DNA of 35,271 nt from Euryarchaeota archaeon RBG_19FT_COMBO_69_17 (GTDB lineage Archaea; Thermoplasmatota; Thermoplasmata; RBG-16-68-12), in assembly GCA_001800825.1 (NCBI GenBank), contig MGWD01000003.1, positions 17,820-53,090 of the forward strand, written 5' to 3'. The stretch's first letter is position 1, and every line of letters starts with the position of its first letter. The position numbers and the translations under genes are program-made. This document shows positions 1-6,844 of this stretch, piece by piece. The notes below the pieces were generated by a model, which saw only the letters and a program-made list of their open reading frames with translations, was not told the origin of the DNA and did not search any database.

Positions 1-2
1 CG

Positions 3-875
3 TACGAGCGGGACACGAGCATGGTGTTCCAGAGCCTTGCCCTGTTCCCCCACCTCACGGTGGCCGGGAACATCGCCTTCGGGCTCCGGATGCGGAAGGT
101 CCCCAAGGACGTCATCTCGAAACGTGTGGACGAGAGCCTGGACCTCGTGGAGCTTCCCCACCGCAAGTACGGCCGGCGGCGGATCAACCAGCTGAGCGGC
201 GGAGAGCGCCAGCGCGTGGCCCTCGCCCGCGCCCTCGTGACGGAGCCCCGTGTCCTCCTCCTCGACGAGCCGTTCGGGGCCCTGGACCTGAAGCTCCGCA
301 AGCAGATGCAGGTGGAGACCAAGAAACTCCAGCGGCGCTTAGGGATCACGTTCATCTTCGTGACCCACGACCAGGAAGAGGCCCTGACGATGTCGAACGT
401 GATCGGGGTCGTGAACAAGGGCCGGATCGAGCAGATGGGCAACTCGAAGGACATCTACGAGCGACCCGCGACCCGCTTCGTCGCGAGTTTCATCGGCGAG
501 GCGAACATCCTGGGCGGGAAGGTGGAAGCCCTCCAGGACCCGTACGCGGTCGTCCACCAGATGTCGAAGGACGCGCCCGGGATCTCCGTCCTCGTGCCTC
601 CCGACGGATTGGCGGCAGGCCAGGACGTGTTCGTCTCCGTCCGCCCGGAGAAGCTGCGGGTGGGTCCCGACACGGACGGTTGCGTGAACGTCTACGAGGG
701 CACGGTAATCGACGAGGTGTACATCGGCCTCGCGAGCCGCATCCAGGTGCAACTCGACAACGGCCCAAGGCTCATCGCGAACGTCCAGATCTCGAACATC
801 GGCGACACGGTCCCCATCGGTACGCGGCTGCGGGTGGGGTGGAACCCGAACAACTCGATCGTCGTGCTGCGCTGA
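3..875 (+). CDS. ABC transporter ATP-binding protein, PotA/UgpC-like (5' partial)
   Basis: Nucleotide-binding subunit of an importer; it hydrolyses ATP at the inner face of the membrane. The reading frame is open to the left edge (YERDTS precedes the first ATG at 21), so the true start and the Walker A motif lie outside the window. Visible in order: Q-loop (MVFQSLALFPH), ABC signature (LSGGERQRVALARAL), Walker B plus D-loop (LLLDEPFGALD), H-loop (FVTHDQEEALTMS), then a C-terminal TOBE-like domain containing VRPEKLRVG. The NH2-terminal half and the VRPE-type TOBE domain fit the PotA/UgpC/MalK group, which imports polyamines, sugars or iron; substrate cannot be fixed from this subunit. It converges with an aldehyde dehydrogenase gene 43 bases away. 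Permease and binding-protein genes, if present, would be upstream of the window. Confidence 0.9.
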   Translation, partial: YERDTSMVFQSLALFPHLTVAGNIAFGLRMRKVPKDVISKRVDESLDLVELPHRKYGRRRINQLSGGERQRVALARALVTEPRVLLLDEPFGALDLKLRKQMQVETKKLQRRLGITFIFVTHDQEEALTMSNVIGVVNKGRIEQMGNSKDIYERPATRFVASFIGEANILGGKVEALQDPYAVVHQMSKDAPGISVLVPPDGLAAGQDVFVSVRPEKLRVGPDTDGCVNVYEGTVIDEVYIGLASRIQVQLDNGPRLIANVQISNIGDTVPIGTRLRVGWNPNNSIVVLR

Positions 876-918
876 CCGTTCCTCGGGCGTATTCCTTGGG
901 GGATCCGAATTCCCGGGT

Positions 919-2403
919 TCAGCTCGGCCACGGGCTCCGGCCGACGTTGATCATGACCGTCTTGACTTCGGAGAAGGCGTCGAGGGTCCACCGGCCTGCG
1001 ATCCGTCCGAGCCCGCTGTTCCGGAACCCGCCCCAGGGGTTCATGTAGTCCCAGGAGTAGACGGGCTCGTTGATGCAGATCTGCCCGGACTTCAGGCGCT
1101 TCGCCGCCTCCATGGCGACCCGGAGGTTCGACGTGTGGATCGCCATGCTCAGCCCGTACCGCGGCGCGTTTGCCATCTCGATCGCCTCGTCGAGGCTCGA
1201 GACCTCGAACACGGGAGCGACGGGTCCGAACGTCTCGACCGAGTTGAAGTCCATCTCCGGGGTGACGCCGTCCACGACCGTGGGGGCGTAGTAGAGGTCC
1301 GTGGGCATCCCGGGGATCCGCTTCCCGCCCGCGACGACCTTCGCGCCCTTGTCGACCGCGTCGGAGACGTTCTCCTCGATCTTCTTCAGGGTGGGGCGGT
1401 TGTTCACGGGCCCCATGTCGACGTCGGCATCGAGGGGGAACCCGACCTTCATCTTCCTCGTCCTCTCCGTGAGCACGCGGATCAGCCGGTCGTGAATCTT
1501 CTCGTGGACGAACACGCGCTCGTTGGCCACGCAGCAGTGTCCCGTGTTCGTGAAGCAGCCGAACATGATGTCCTCGACCGCAGGCTCGATCTTCGCGTCG
1601 TCCATGATGATCAGGGGACCGAGGCCGCCGAGCTCGAGGGTGAGCTTCTTCAGGCCCGCGCGCTTCGCGATATCGAGGCCCGTCGTCGTCTCCCCCGTGA
1701 AGCCGATCCCGTCCACGAGGGGATGCTCGACGAGGGTCGTGCCGACCTCCCCGCCAGGCCCTGTGACCATGTTGATGAACCCGGGCGGCACGCCCGCGCG
1801 GTCGACGGACTCCATGAGATGGACCGCGCTCACGGGAGTGTTGCTCGCGGGCTTCCAGACGACGGAGTTCCCGGCGAGGAACGCCTGGACGACGAATTCG
1901 GAGGGGAGGACCCAGGGGAAGTTCCATGGCGTGATGACGGCGACGGTCCCCAGGGGCTCGTGGAGGGACATGTACACGACGTCGGGCTTCGAGTAGCCCT
2001 CCTGGACGGGGGCGTCCCAGCGCTTGAGGTCCTCGACCTGCCACAGGAGGTTCGGGATGACGTCCTCGACCTCGACGATGGACTCCTTGAGGGGCTTCCC
2101 GTGCTCGAGGGAGCAGTCGACCGCGTACTCCTTCACGAACCGCCGGACCTCCTCCGCGACCCGGGCGCCGAGGCGGCAGCGCTCCTGGATCGGCATGGAG
2201 CGGACGTCGTCCTGGGCCTCCACGGCGACCTCGACGGCGCGCCTCGCGTCCTCCCGGGTCCCCTTCGGGAACGTCCCGAGGACCTCCCCGGAGGCGGGGC
2301 TTGTGAGGTCGAACGTCTCCCCGCCTTCCGAGTCGACCCACTTCCCGTCGATGTACATCTTGAACGCGCGCTTCGAGCCGCCCTTCTTCGAAGACTTCAC
2401 CAT
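919..2403 (-). CDS. NAD(P)-dependent aldehyde dehydrogenase family protein
   Basis: Oxidises an aldehyde to a carboxylate with NAD(P)+; cytoplasmic, 494 residues, the normal length for the superfamily. Catalytic features are all visible: ITPWNFPW around residue 157 (Asn161, oxyanion hole), VVWKPAS with cofactor-binding Lys184, FTGETTTG Rossmann loop near 235, general base Glu257 in TLELGG, and nucleophile Cys291 in GHCCVANE (usual form GQxCxA, here His replaces Gln). ATG start at 2403 follows a G-rich stretch and a TATA-like element about 45 bases upstream, so it seems to have its own promoter. It lies downstream of a class III aminotransferase on the same strand. That pairing suggests oxidation of the aldehyde made by transamination (e.g. 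4-aminobutanal or succinate semialdehyde), but this is inferred from context only; the substrate is not readable from sequence. Confidence 0.9.
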   Translation of the reverse strand: MVKSSKKGGSKRAFKMYIDGKWVDSEGGETFDLTSPASGEVLGTFPKGTREDARRAVEVAVEAQDDVRSMPIQERCRLGARVAEEVRRFVKEYAVDCSLEHGKPLKESIVEVEDVIPNLLWQVEDLKRWDAPVQEGYSKPDVVYMSLHEPLGTVAVITPWNFPWVLPSEFVVQAFLAGNSVVWKPASNTPVSAVHLMESVDRAGVPPGFINMVTGPGGEVGTTLVEHPLVDGIGFTGETTTGLDIAKRAGLKKLTLELGGLGPLIIMDDAKIEPAVEDIMFGCFTNTGHCCVANERVFVHEKIHDRLIRVLTERTRKMKVGFPLDADVDMGPVNNRPTLKKIEENVSDAVDKGAKVVAGGKRIPGMPTDLYYAPTVVDGVTPEMDFNSVETFGPVAPVFEVSSLDEAIEMANAPRYGLSMAIHTSNLRVAMEAAKRLKSGQICINEPVYSWDYMNPWGGFRNSGLGRIAGRWTLDAFSEVKTVMINVGRSPWPS

Positions 2404-2444
2404 GACGTCCCCCCGAGGGTGGCGTGCGAACCGCGCGCCCGGAC

Positions 2445-2455
2445 GATATACTTTA
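2445..2455 (-). promoter_or_regulatory. TATA box for the aldehyde dehydrogenase gene
   Basis: Reverse strand reads GTAAAGTATATCG in an otherwise GC-rich 133-base gap. Spacing puts transcription start near 2425 and gives a leader of about 20 bases before the ATG at 2403. Confidence 0.5.
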
Positions 2456-2536
2456 CGTTCCCGCGAGAGGAGCGCGTCCGCGGCCCGTGAAAAAGGGTGC
2501 CGGCCGGGCCCTCCCGGGTCCGGCCGGGGAGGAGGG

Positions 2537-3991
2537 TTACACGCTCGGCGGCGCGGACGTCTCGCCGTATGCGGCCGCCTGCTGCTGCAACGCCTGAAGC
2601 TTCACGGGCGGGGCCCGCTCCCTCTGCCGCTTGACCTGCTTCGCGACCGCCGCGAAGCCGTTGTCCGCGACCTCGAGGGCCCATTCGACGTCCTCCTCCG
2701 TGTGGACGGCGGAGATGAAGGCCCGCTCCCCCGTGTTCGGGATCCCGAAGAGGACGTTGTTCCCGAGGCAGTGGATGAACCAGTTCCACCAGCGTTTCGT
2801 GTTCGCGCTGAAGGTGTCCCGGAACCCGCGGATCTCGTCCTTCGTCGTGAAGTACACGTTCCCGATCGAGCCGACGTATTCGACCCAGGCCGGGAGCCGC
2901 CGGTCGTCCGCGAGGTCCTGGAGGCCCCCGAACAGCTGACGGCCGAGGGAGTTCACGTGGTTATAGTACTCCGGGTGCTCCCCGAGGATCTGGAGGGCCT
3001 TGAGGCCCGCCGCCACGCTGATTGGATGCCCGTTGTACGTGCCGCCGTGATACGTCAGGTTGCGCCAGCCCTTGCCTGGCTCGAGGACGTCCATGATCTG
3101 CTTCTCGCCCCCGAACCCCGCGAGGGGAAACCCTCCGCCCGCGATCTTCCCGAAGCACGTCATGTCGGGCCGGATGTTGTAGTATTCCTGGGCGCCCCCG
3201 TACGCGAGGCGGAAGCCCGTGAGGACCTCGTCGAAGATGAGGACGATTCCCATCTTCCGGGTGAGCTGGCGGAGCTTTTTGAGGTAGTTGTTCTTCGGCG
3301 CGATCACGCCGGCCCCACAGAGGACGGGCTCGACGATGAGGGCGCCGACCTCGTCCGCGTTCTCCTCGAGGACTTGGGCGGTCCCCTCGATGTCGTTGTA
3401 TGGGTAGATCACGACCGTCTCGGAGACTTTCTTCGGGATCCCGCGGCCGTACGGGATGGGGCGGTAGTTGCCCTCCTTTCGGACGGCCCGGCTGTCCATG
3501 TCGAGGTTGTGGAGCGCGTAGTCCTGGCCGCCGTGGTAGGCGCCCTCCGCTTTCGCGATCTTGTCCTTCCCCGTGTAGGACCGCGCCGTCCGGAGGGAGT
3601 GCATCGTCGCCTCCGTCCCGCTGTTCGCGAGGCGGACCTTCTTCATGCTCGGGATCGCCTTCTGGATCGTCTCGACGTAGGCGATGTCGAGCTCCGTCGT
3701 CACGCTTAGCATGGAGCCGGACTCGAGCTGCTTGATGACCTCGAGGGCGATGTCCCGGTTGTTGTGGCCCAGGAAGAGGGACCCGAAGCCCATCATGAAG
3801 TCGAGGATTTTGTTCCCGTCCACGTCGTAGATGTACGCGCCGTCCCCGTAGTCCGCCACGAAAGGATGGGGTCGGAAGAACCGGATGTTGCTCTGGACTC
3901 CCCCGGGCATGAAGCGCGCGGCGCGGCGCCACAGCTGATGGCTCTTCTTGTGGCGCGTGACGTACTTCCGGCTGAACTTCTGGGCGGGCAA
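2537..3991 (-). CDS. Class III PLP-dependent aminotransferase, glutamate-1-semialdehyde aminomutase-like
   Basis: PLP enzyme of fold type I, about 484 residues, cytoplasmic. Motifs: GDGAYIYDVDGNKILDF near the N-terminus, SGTEATMHSLR (PLP phosphate contact), EGAYHGGQD, LIFDEVLTGFR (Asp binding the PLP ring nitrogen), and Schiff-base Lys282 in CFGKIAGGGFP. The frame is open back to an ATG at 4156, but that ATG is only about 17 bases from the TATA box and the extra 55 residues are low-complexity Arg/Pro/Gly. A TTG at 3989-3991 has GGAGGTGG five bases before it on the coding strand and starts right before the conserved region, so I use it. Resembles GSAM (HemL), yet no other haem gene is near and the next gene is an aldehyde dehydrogenase, so it may instead act on an amine or amino acid. 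Confidence 0.85.
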   Translation of the reverse strand: MPAQKFSRKYVTRHKKSHQLWRRAARFMPGGVQSNIRFFRPHPFVADYGDGAYIYDVDGNKILDFMMGFGSLFLGHNNRDIALEVIKQLESGSMLSVTTELDIAYVETIQKAIPSMKKVRLANSGTEATMHSLRTARSYTGKDKIAKAEGAYHGGQDYALHNLDMDSRAVRKEGNYRPIPYGRGIPKKVSETVVIYPYNDIEGTAQVLEENADEVGALIVEPVLCGAGVIAPKNNYLKKLRQLTRKMGIVLIFDEVLTGFRLAYGGAQEYYNIRPDMTCFGKIAGGGFPLAGFGGEKQIMDVLEPGKGWRNLTYHGGTYNGHPISVAAGLKALQILGEHPEYYNHVNSLGRQLFGGLQDLADDRRLPAWVEYVGSIGNVYFTTKDEIRGFRDTFSANTKRWWNWFIHCLGNNVLFGIPNTGERAFISAVHTEEDVEWALEVADNGFAAVAKQVKRQRERAPPVKLQALQQQAAAYGETSAPPSV

Positions 3992-4151
3992 GGGACCACC
4001 TCCCGCGGGCCGTGCGCCCGGCCTCCGGCCGGACGTCGGGGCGCGCCGGGACCGAGGAGCCGTTCCCCTCTTCAGTTCAGATCCGGACGAAGCCCGTCGT
4101 GCCCCATCCCGTGGGCAGGGACGACAAAGGCTGGAAACTATGAATAGGTTT

Positions 4152-4165
4152 CGCACTTAGGTGCG
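4152..4165. promoter_or_regulatory. Operator-like palindrome at the aminotransferase promoter
   Basis: CGCACTTAGGTGCG is a 14-base near-perfect palindrome (one mismatched pair). It lies directly downstream of the leftward TATA box and covers the expected transcription start, the usual position for an archaeal repressor site. The binding protein is unknown. Confidence 0.45.
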
Positions 4166-4166
4166 G

Positions 4167-4177
4167 GTTTATATATC
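4167..4177 (-). promoter_or_regulatory. TATA box for the aminotransferase gene
   Basis: Reverse strand reads GATATATAAACCC. Transcription would start near 4147, leaving a leader of about 155 bases before the TTG start at 3991. This is long for a window in which most genes have leaders below 50 bases. Confidence 0.55.
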
Positions 4178-4344
4178 ATATCGATTCCTAGAGAAAAATG
4201 AATGTCGAACCTATATCGTCTGTCCGACGTTCGTCCGTCACCGGCTATTTAACGGCCCTTATAAAAGCCATCCGGGCGACGTACAAAGGGGGCCTTCGGG
4301 GGCCTCGAGATGGCATCCGGCGAGCGGGGCCGAGGGATGTCCGA

Positions 4345-4360
4345 TGTACGTTTGCGTACA
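4345..4360. repeat. Inverted repeat TGTACG-TTTG-CGTACA
   Basis: Perfect 6-base arms with a 4-base loop in the gene-free region between the aminotransferase promoter and the tRNA. It could be a regulator site or a small hairpin; no adjacent start codon tells which. Confidence 0.4.
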
Positions 4361-4470
4361 ATGTGAACGACCCCGCCTTGCGTCCCGTGGCCACGCGTGA
4401 AGACGGTGCGTCCCCGGCAGGGATTGGCAGCGGCCTGCGCCCGCCGCAATCCGCGCGTCGCGCGACGGGA

Positions 4471-4555
4471 TGCGTGGGGCAGGATTTGAACCTGCGAACC
4501 CCTACGGGACAGGATCCTGAGTCCTGCGCCTTTGACCAAGCTTGGCAACCCACGC
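4471..4555 (-). tRNA. tRNA-Leu (anticodon CAG)
   Basis: Reverse strand folds into a class II tRNA of 85 bases: acceptor GCGTGGG / CCCACGC with discriminator A, D-arm GCCAAGCTTGGTCAAAGGC, anticodon stem CAGGA / TCCTG with loop CTCAGGA giving anticodon CAG, a long variable arm typical of tRNA-Leu, and T-arm GCAGG-TTCAAAT-CCTGC. The CCA end is not encoded. No intron. It reads the CTG codon, one of the frequent leucine codons in these GC-rich genes. Confidence 0.95.
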
Positions 4556-4586
4556 ACGCCGCGGATGTGCCGAATCGGACGACGCG

Positions 4587-4594
4587 TAATAAAC
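4587..4594 (-). promoter_or_regulatory. TATA box for tRNA-Leu
   Basis: Reverse strand GTTTATTA centred about 36 bases before the tRNA 5' end, consistent with a short 5' leader removed by RNase P. The same AT-rich sequence could also serve the rightward gene at 4655. Confidence 0.45.
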
Positions 4595-4654
4595 TTGCGG
4601 AGACGTCGGGAATCTGTCGAATCTCTTAAGAGGCCCGCTTCCTTGTGCAGCCCC

Positions 4655-5152
4655 GTGTTCGAGAAGCGGGAGGCACGCCCCGTCCTCGGGGTCCGACGGG
4701 ACGAGTTGTGGCCCAAGGTCTGGGACTGGTGGACGCGCCAGGGATTCCAGCTCAGCCAGACGGGGCCCCACCGGTTCCACGGCACCTCCTTCTACTCCCG
4801 GATCGGTCTTCGGCGGGAGCTCGACGTGATCCTCGACGAGGCGGGGAGCGCGACGACCGTCGACCTCACGTTCCGCGCGAGCGTGACGGACGAGGGCCTC
4901 GTCGGGGGCGCCGTCACAGCGGTCCTATTCTTCCCCGTCGCCGTCCTGGGAGGGGCCCTCTCGTACTCCGAGTACGAGACGGACGCGAGGAACCTCATGG
5001 GGGCGTTCTGGCAGTTCCTGTCCGCGGCCTCGGGGCCCGGAGGGTCCGGTGCCCTCCCCGTCCCGCCCCCGCCGTGCACGGCCTGCGGCGCCGCCCTCCT
5101 CCCGGACTGGAAGGTCTGCCCCTACTGCGGCAAGGCACGACCCGTCCCGTGA
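4655..5152 (+). CDS. Hypothetical protein with hydrophobic segment and C-terminal zinc ribbon
   Basis: About 165 residues. The frame is open from 4532 but that would overlap the tRNA, so a start downstream is needed. GTG at 4655 lies about 28 bases after CTCTTAAGAG, a TATA-like element, which would make it leaderless; TTG at 4643 is an alternative. The first 80 residues look like a small alpha/beta domain (Trp-rich start, RRELDVILDEAG, TVDLTFRASV). A hydrophobic stretch GAVTAVLFFPVAVLGGAL follows and may be one membrane segment. A Pro-rich linker leads to CTACG-x8-CPYCG, a zinc ribbon ending almost at the C-terminus. I do not recognise the family. Convergent with the next small gene, 26 bases apart. 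Confidence 0.7.
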   Translation: MFEKREARPVLGVRRDELWPKVWDWWTRQGFQLSQTGPHRFHGTSFYSRIGLRRELDVILDEAGSATTVDLTFRASVTDEGLVGGAVTAVLFFPVAVLGGALSYSEYETDARNLMGAFWQFLSAASGPGGSGALPVPPPPCTACGAALLPDWKVCPYCGKARPVP

Positions 5153-5178
5153 GGCACCCCGCGCCGCACGCGGGCGCG

Positions 5179-5397
5179 TCAGCGCTTCTTCCGCATGATC
5201 TTCATCCAGCCGCCCGAATCGAAGACCTGGAGCTTCCGGTCCTCGAGGGTCCGACGGAACTCGTCCCAGTCGATGACCTCGAGCCGGTTGTTCCGCCCCT
5301 TCGTGAACTGGATCCCGTCCGTCCCGCGGACCCGTCCGGGGCGGAGTCCCTTCTTCTTCGCCTTCTCAATGGCGACCTCGACACTGATCGGTTCCAT
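5179..5397 (-). CDS. Small conserved-looking basic protein of unknown function
   Basis: 72 residues from the ATG at 5397. The frame opens further to 5454, but a leftward TATA box at 5464-5473 puts the transcription start near 5443, which excludes the upstream ATG. A GGAGG lies 14 bases before the ATG and 8 bases before an in-frame TTG at 5403, so the TTG (74 residues) is an equally good start. The product has an N-terminal helix (VEVAIEKAKKKGLRPGRV), a central strand region with IDWDEFRRTLEDRKL, and a very basic tail ending KIMRKKR. No cysteines, no membrane segment. Nucleic-acid binding is possible from its charge, but I recognise no family. Confidence 0.65.
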   Translation of the reverse strand: MEPISVEVAIEKAKKKGLRPGRVRGTDGIQFTKGRNNRLEVIDWDEFRRTLEDRKLQVFDSGGWMKIMRKKR

Positions 5398-5463
5398 GAC
5401 CAATCCGATTCCCTCCTGACGCGCACGGGCCCGCGAGGCCCGGCGGCAGAGCATCCAGACGTC

Positions 5464-5474
5464 GCTATTTAATG
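5464..5474. promoter_or_regulatory. TATA element in the divergent gap before the mutase gene
   Basis: CTATTTAATGA; the complement reads TCATTAAATAG. Its placement fits leftward transcription of the 72-residue protein with a short Shine-Dalgarno-bearing leader. Rightward use would give the mutase gene a leader of about 50 bases. Confidence 0.45.
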
Positions 5475-5542
5475 ATTGGTCAACGGAGGAAAACGCCTCG
5501 CGTCCCGAAGGGATTTCAAGGCGGGACCTCCTACCCCCGGGC

Positions 5543-6844
5543 GTGCCTCGGTTCGGCTCCTCCGGGATCCGCGGGCTCGCGAACGTCGATGTGACCCCGG
5601 ATCTCGCCTTGCGGGTCGGGCAGGTCCTCGGGGACCTCTACGGGGACGTCGTCGTGGGCCGCGACCCGAGGACGACGAGCCCCATGCTCGCCTGCGCCCT
5701 CCTTGCGGGCGTCCTGTCCTCCGGGGGCCACGGCACGGACGCGGGGCTCGTCTCGACGCCGACCCTCGCGCGGGGCGTCGCGGGGTACGGGTGCGGCGCG
5801 ATGATCACCGCGTCCCACAACCCTGCGCCGTACAACGGCATCAAACTCTGGAACCCGGACGGGATGGCGTTCGACGAGACCCAGCAGGGGGAGGTCGAGG
5901 CGGCCCTCGACGGAGGTCGGTTCCGCCGCGCGGCCTGGGACGGCGTCGGCCGTCTCCAGGAGCGGCACGACCTCGTCGAGCGGCACACGGAGGCGATACT
6001 GAAGGAGGTCGGGACCGCGAAGCTCCGTGTCGTCGTGGACTGCGGCTGCGGCGCGACGGCGACGATCACCCCGTTCCTCCTCCGGCGGATGGGCTGCGAG
6101 GTCCTCGCGATCCACGGCCAGCCCGACGGCCGCTTCCCGGGCCGGGACCCCGAGCCGACGGAGGCGAACCTCGCACTCCTTGCCTCGACCGTGCGTGCGA
6201 CGGGAGCCGACCTTGGGGTCGCCCACGACGGGGACGGGGACCGGATGGTCGCTGTGGACCGCGATGGCGCGTTCGTCGGCGGGGACAAGCTCCTCGCCCT
6301 CTTCGCCAAGCGGGAGGTCCGCTCGGGCCTCGTCGTGTCCGTCGACGCGTCGATGGTCCTCGAGGACCTCCTCCCGAAGGCGAAGGTGTGGCGGACCCGC
6401 GTCGGGGACGTCTACGTCGCCCAGGAGGTCAAGCGGCGGGGCGCGGACTTCGGGGGCGAGCCGTCGGGCACGTGGATTTTCCCGAAGGCGTCCCTGTGCC
6501 CCGACGGCGTGTACGCGGCGGCCCGCCTCGTGTCCCTCGTCGCGGAGCGGCCTCTCGCCGCCTATCTCCGGGAGATCCCGACGTACCCGATCGTGCGCGG
6601 GTCCCTTCCGTATCCTCTGGACCGGTGGGCCGCGATCCAGGAACGCCTCGATGCGGCCCTCCGGGCCCTCCCCGCCCAGCTCGACGTCGTCGACGGGTGG
6701 CGCCTCCGGTTCGAGGACGGCTGGGCCCTCGTCCGCTTCTCGGGGACGGAGCCCAAGATCCGCCTCCTGGCGGAGGCGCGCACGGAGGCCAGAGCAAAGG
6801 AGATATACGGCACGGTCCTATCGAGCGCACAAGGCGCCTCATGA
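5543..6844 (+). CDS. glmM: Phosphoglucosamine / phosphohexose mutase (GlmM-like)
   Basis: Alpha-D-phosphohexomutase superfamily, 433 residues, moving phosphate between C6 and C1 of a hexose(amine). All four active-site loops are present: phosphoserine loop ITASHNPAPYNG with Ser91, metal loop DGDGDR with Asp229, Asp231, Asp233, sugar-binding loop GGEPSGTW, and phosphate-binding loop RFSGTEPKIR near the C-terminus. GTG start at 5543 sits right before the conserved PRFGSSGIRG motif, and no closer alternative exists. Its stop overlaps the start of the nucleotidyltransferase gene (ATGA), so the two are translationally coupled. Product of this enzyme (e.g. GlcN-1-P) is the substrate type of the next protein. 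GlmM versus phosphomannomutase cannot be separated by eye; the neighbour favours an amino-sugar route. Confidence 0.88.
   Translation: MPRFGSSGIRGLANVDVTPDLALRVGQVLGDLYGDVVVGRDPRTTSPMLACALLAGVLSSGGHGTDAGLVSTPTLARGVAGYGCGAMITASHNPAPYNGIKLWNPDGMAFDETQQGEVEAALDGGRFRRAAWDGVGRLQERHDLVERHTEAILKEVGTAKLRVVVDCGCGATATITPFLLRRMGCEVLAIHGQPDGRFPGRDPEPTEANLALLASTVRATGADLGVAHDGDGDRMVAVDRDGAFVGGDKLLALFAKREVRSGLVVSVDASMVLEDLLPKAKVWRTRVGDVYVAQEVKRRGADFGGEPSGTWIFPKASLCPDGVYAAARLVSLVAERPLAAYLREIPTYPIVRGSLPYPLDRWAAIQERLDAALRALPAQLDVVDGWRLRFEDGWALVRFSGTEPKIRLLAEARTEARAKEIYGTVLSSAQGAS

Larger units (their letters stand above)
3992..4470. other. 479-base stretch without a convincing gene
   Basis: From 3992 to about 4147 this is the probable long leader of the aminotransferase mRNA. 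Positions 4140-4280 form an AT-rich island with TATA-like elements on both strands, including TATAAAAG at 4261-4268 on the plus strand. Then 4281-4470 is GC-rich and carries an inverted repeat at 4345-4360. Open frames here (for example 4161-4400) have no recognisable protein features and codon use unlike the neighbours. A small RNA transcribed rightwards from about 4288 is possible but I recognise no known RNA family. Confidence 0.5.

Noticed and set aside
692-2341. Long reverse-strand frame of 549 codons overlapping the aldehyde dehydrogenase gene, and many similar long frames elsewhere.
   Set aside because: Arg/Gly/Pro-rich low-complexity translation with no motifs; these are shadow frames caused by high GC content.
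4161-4629. Open frames of 79 and 143 codons on the plus strand between the aminotransferase promoter and the zinc-ribbon gene.
   Set aside because: Codon use is unlike the neighbours, no domain is visible, and the longer one runs antisense through the whole tRNA-Leu.
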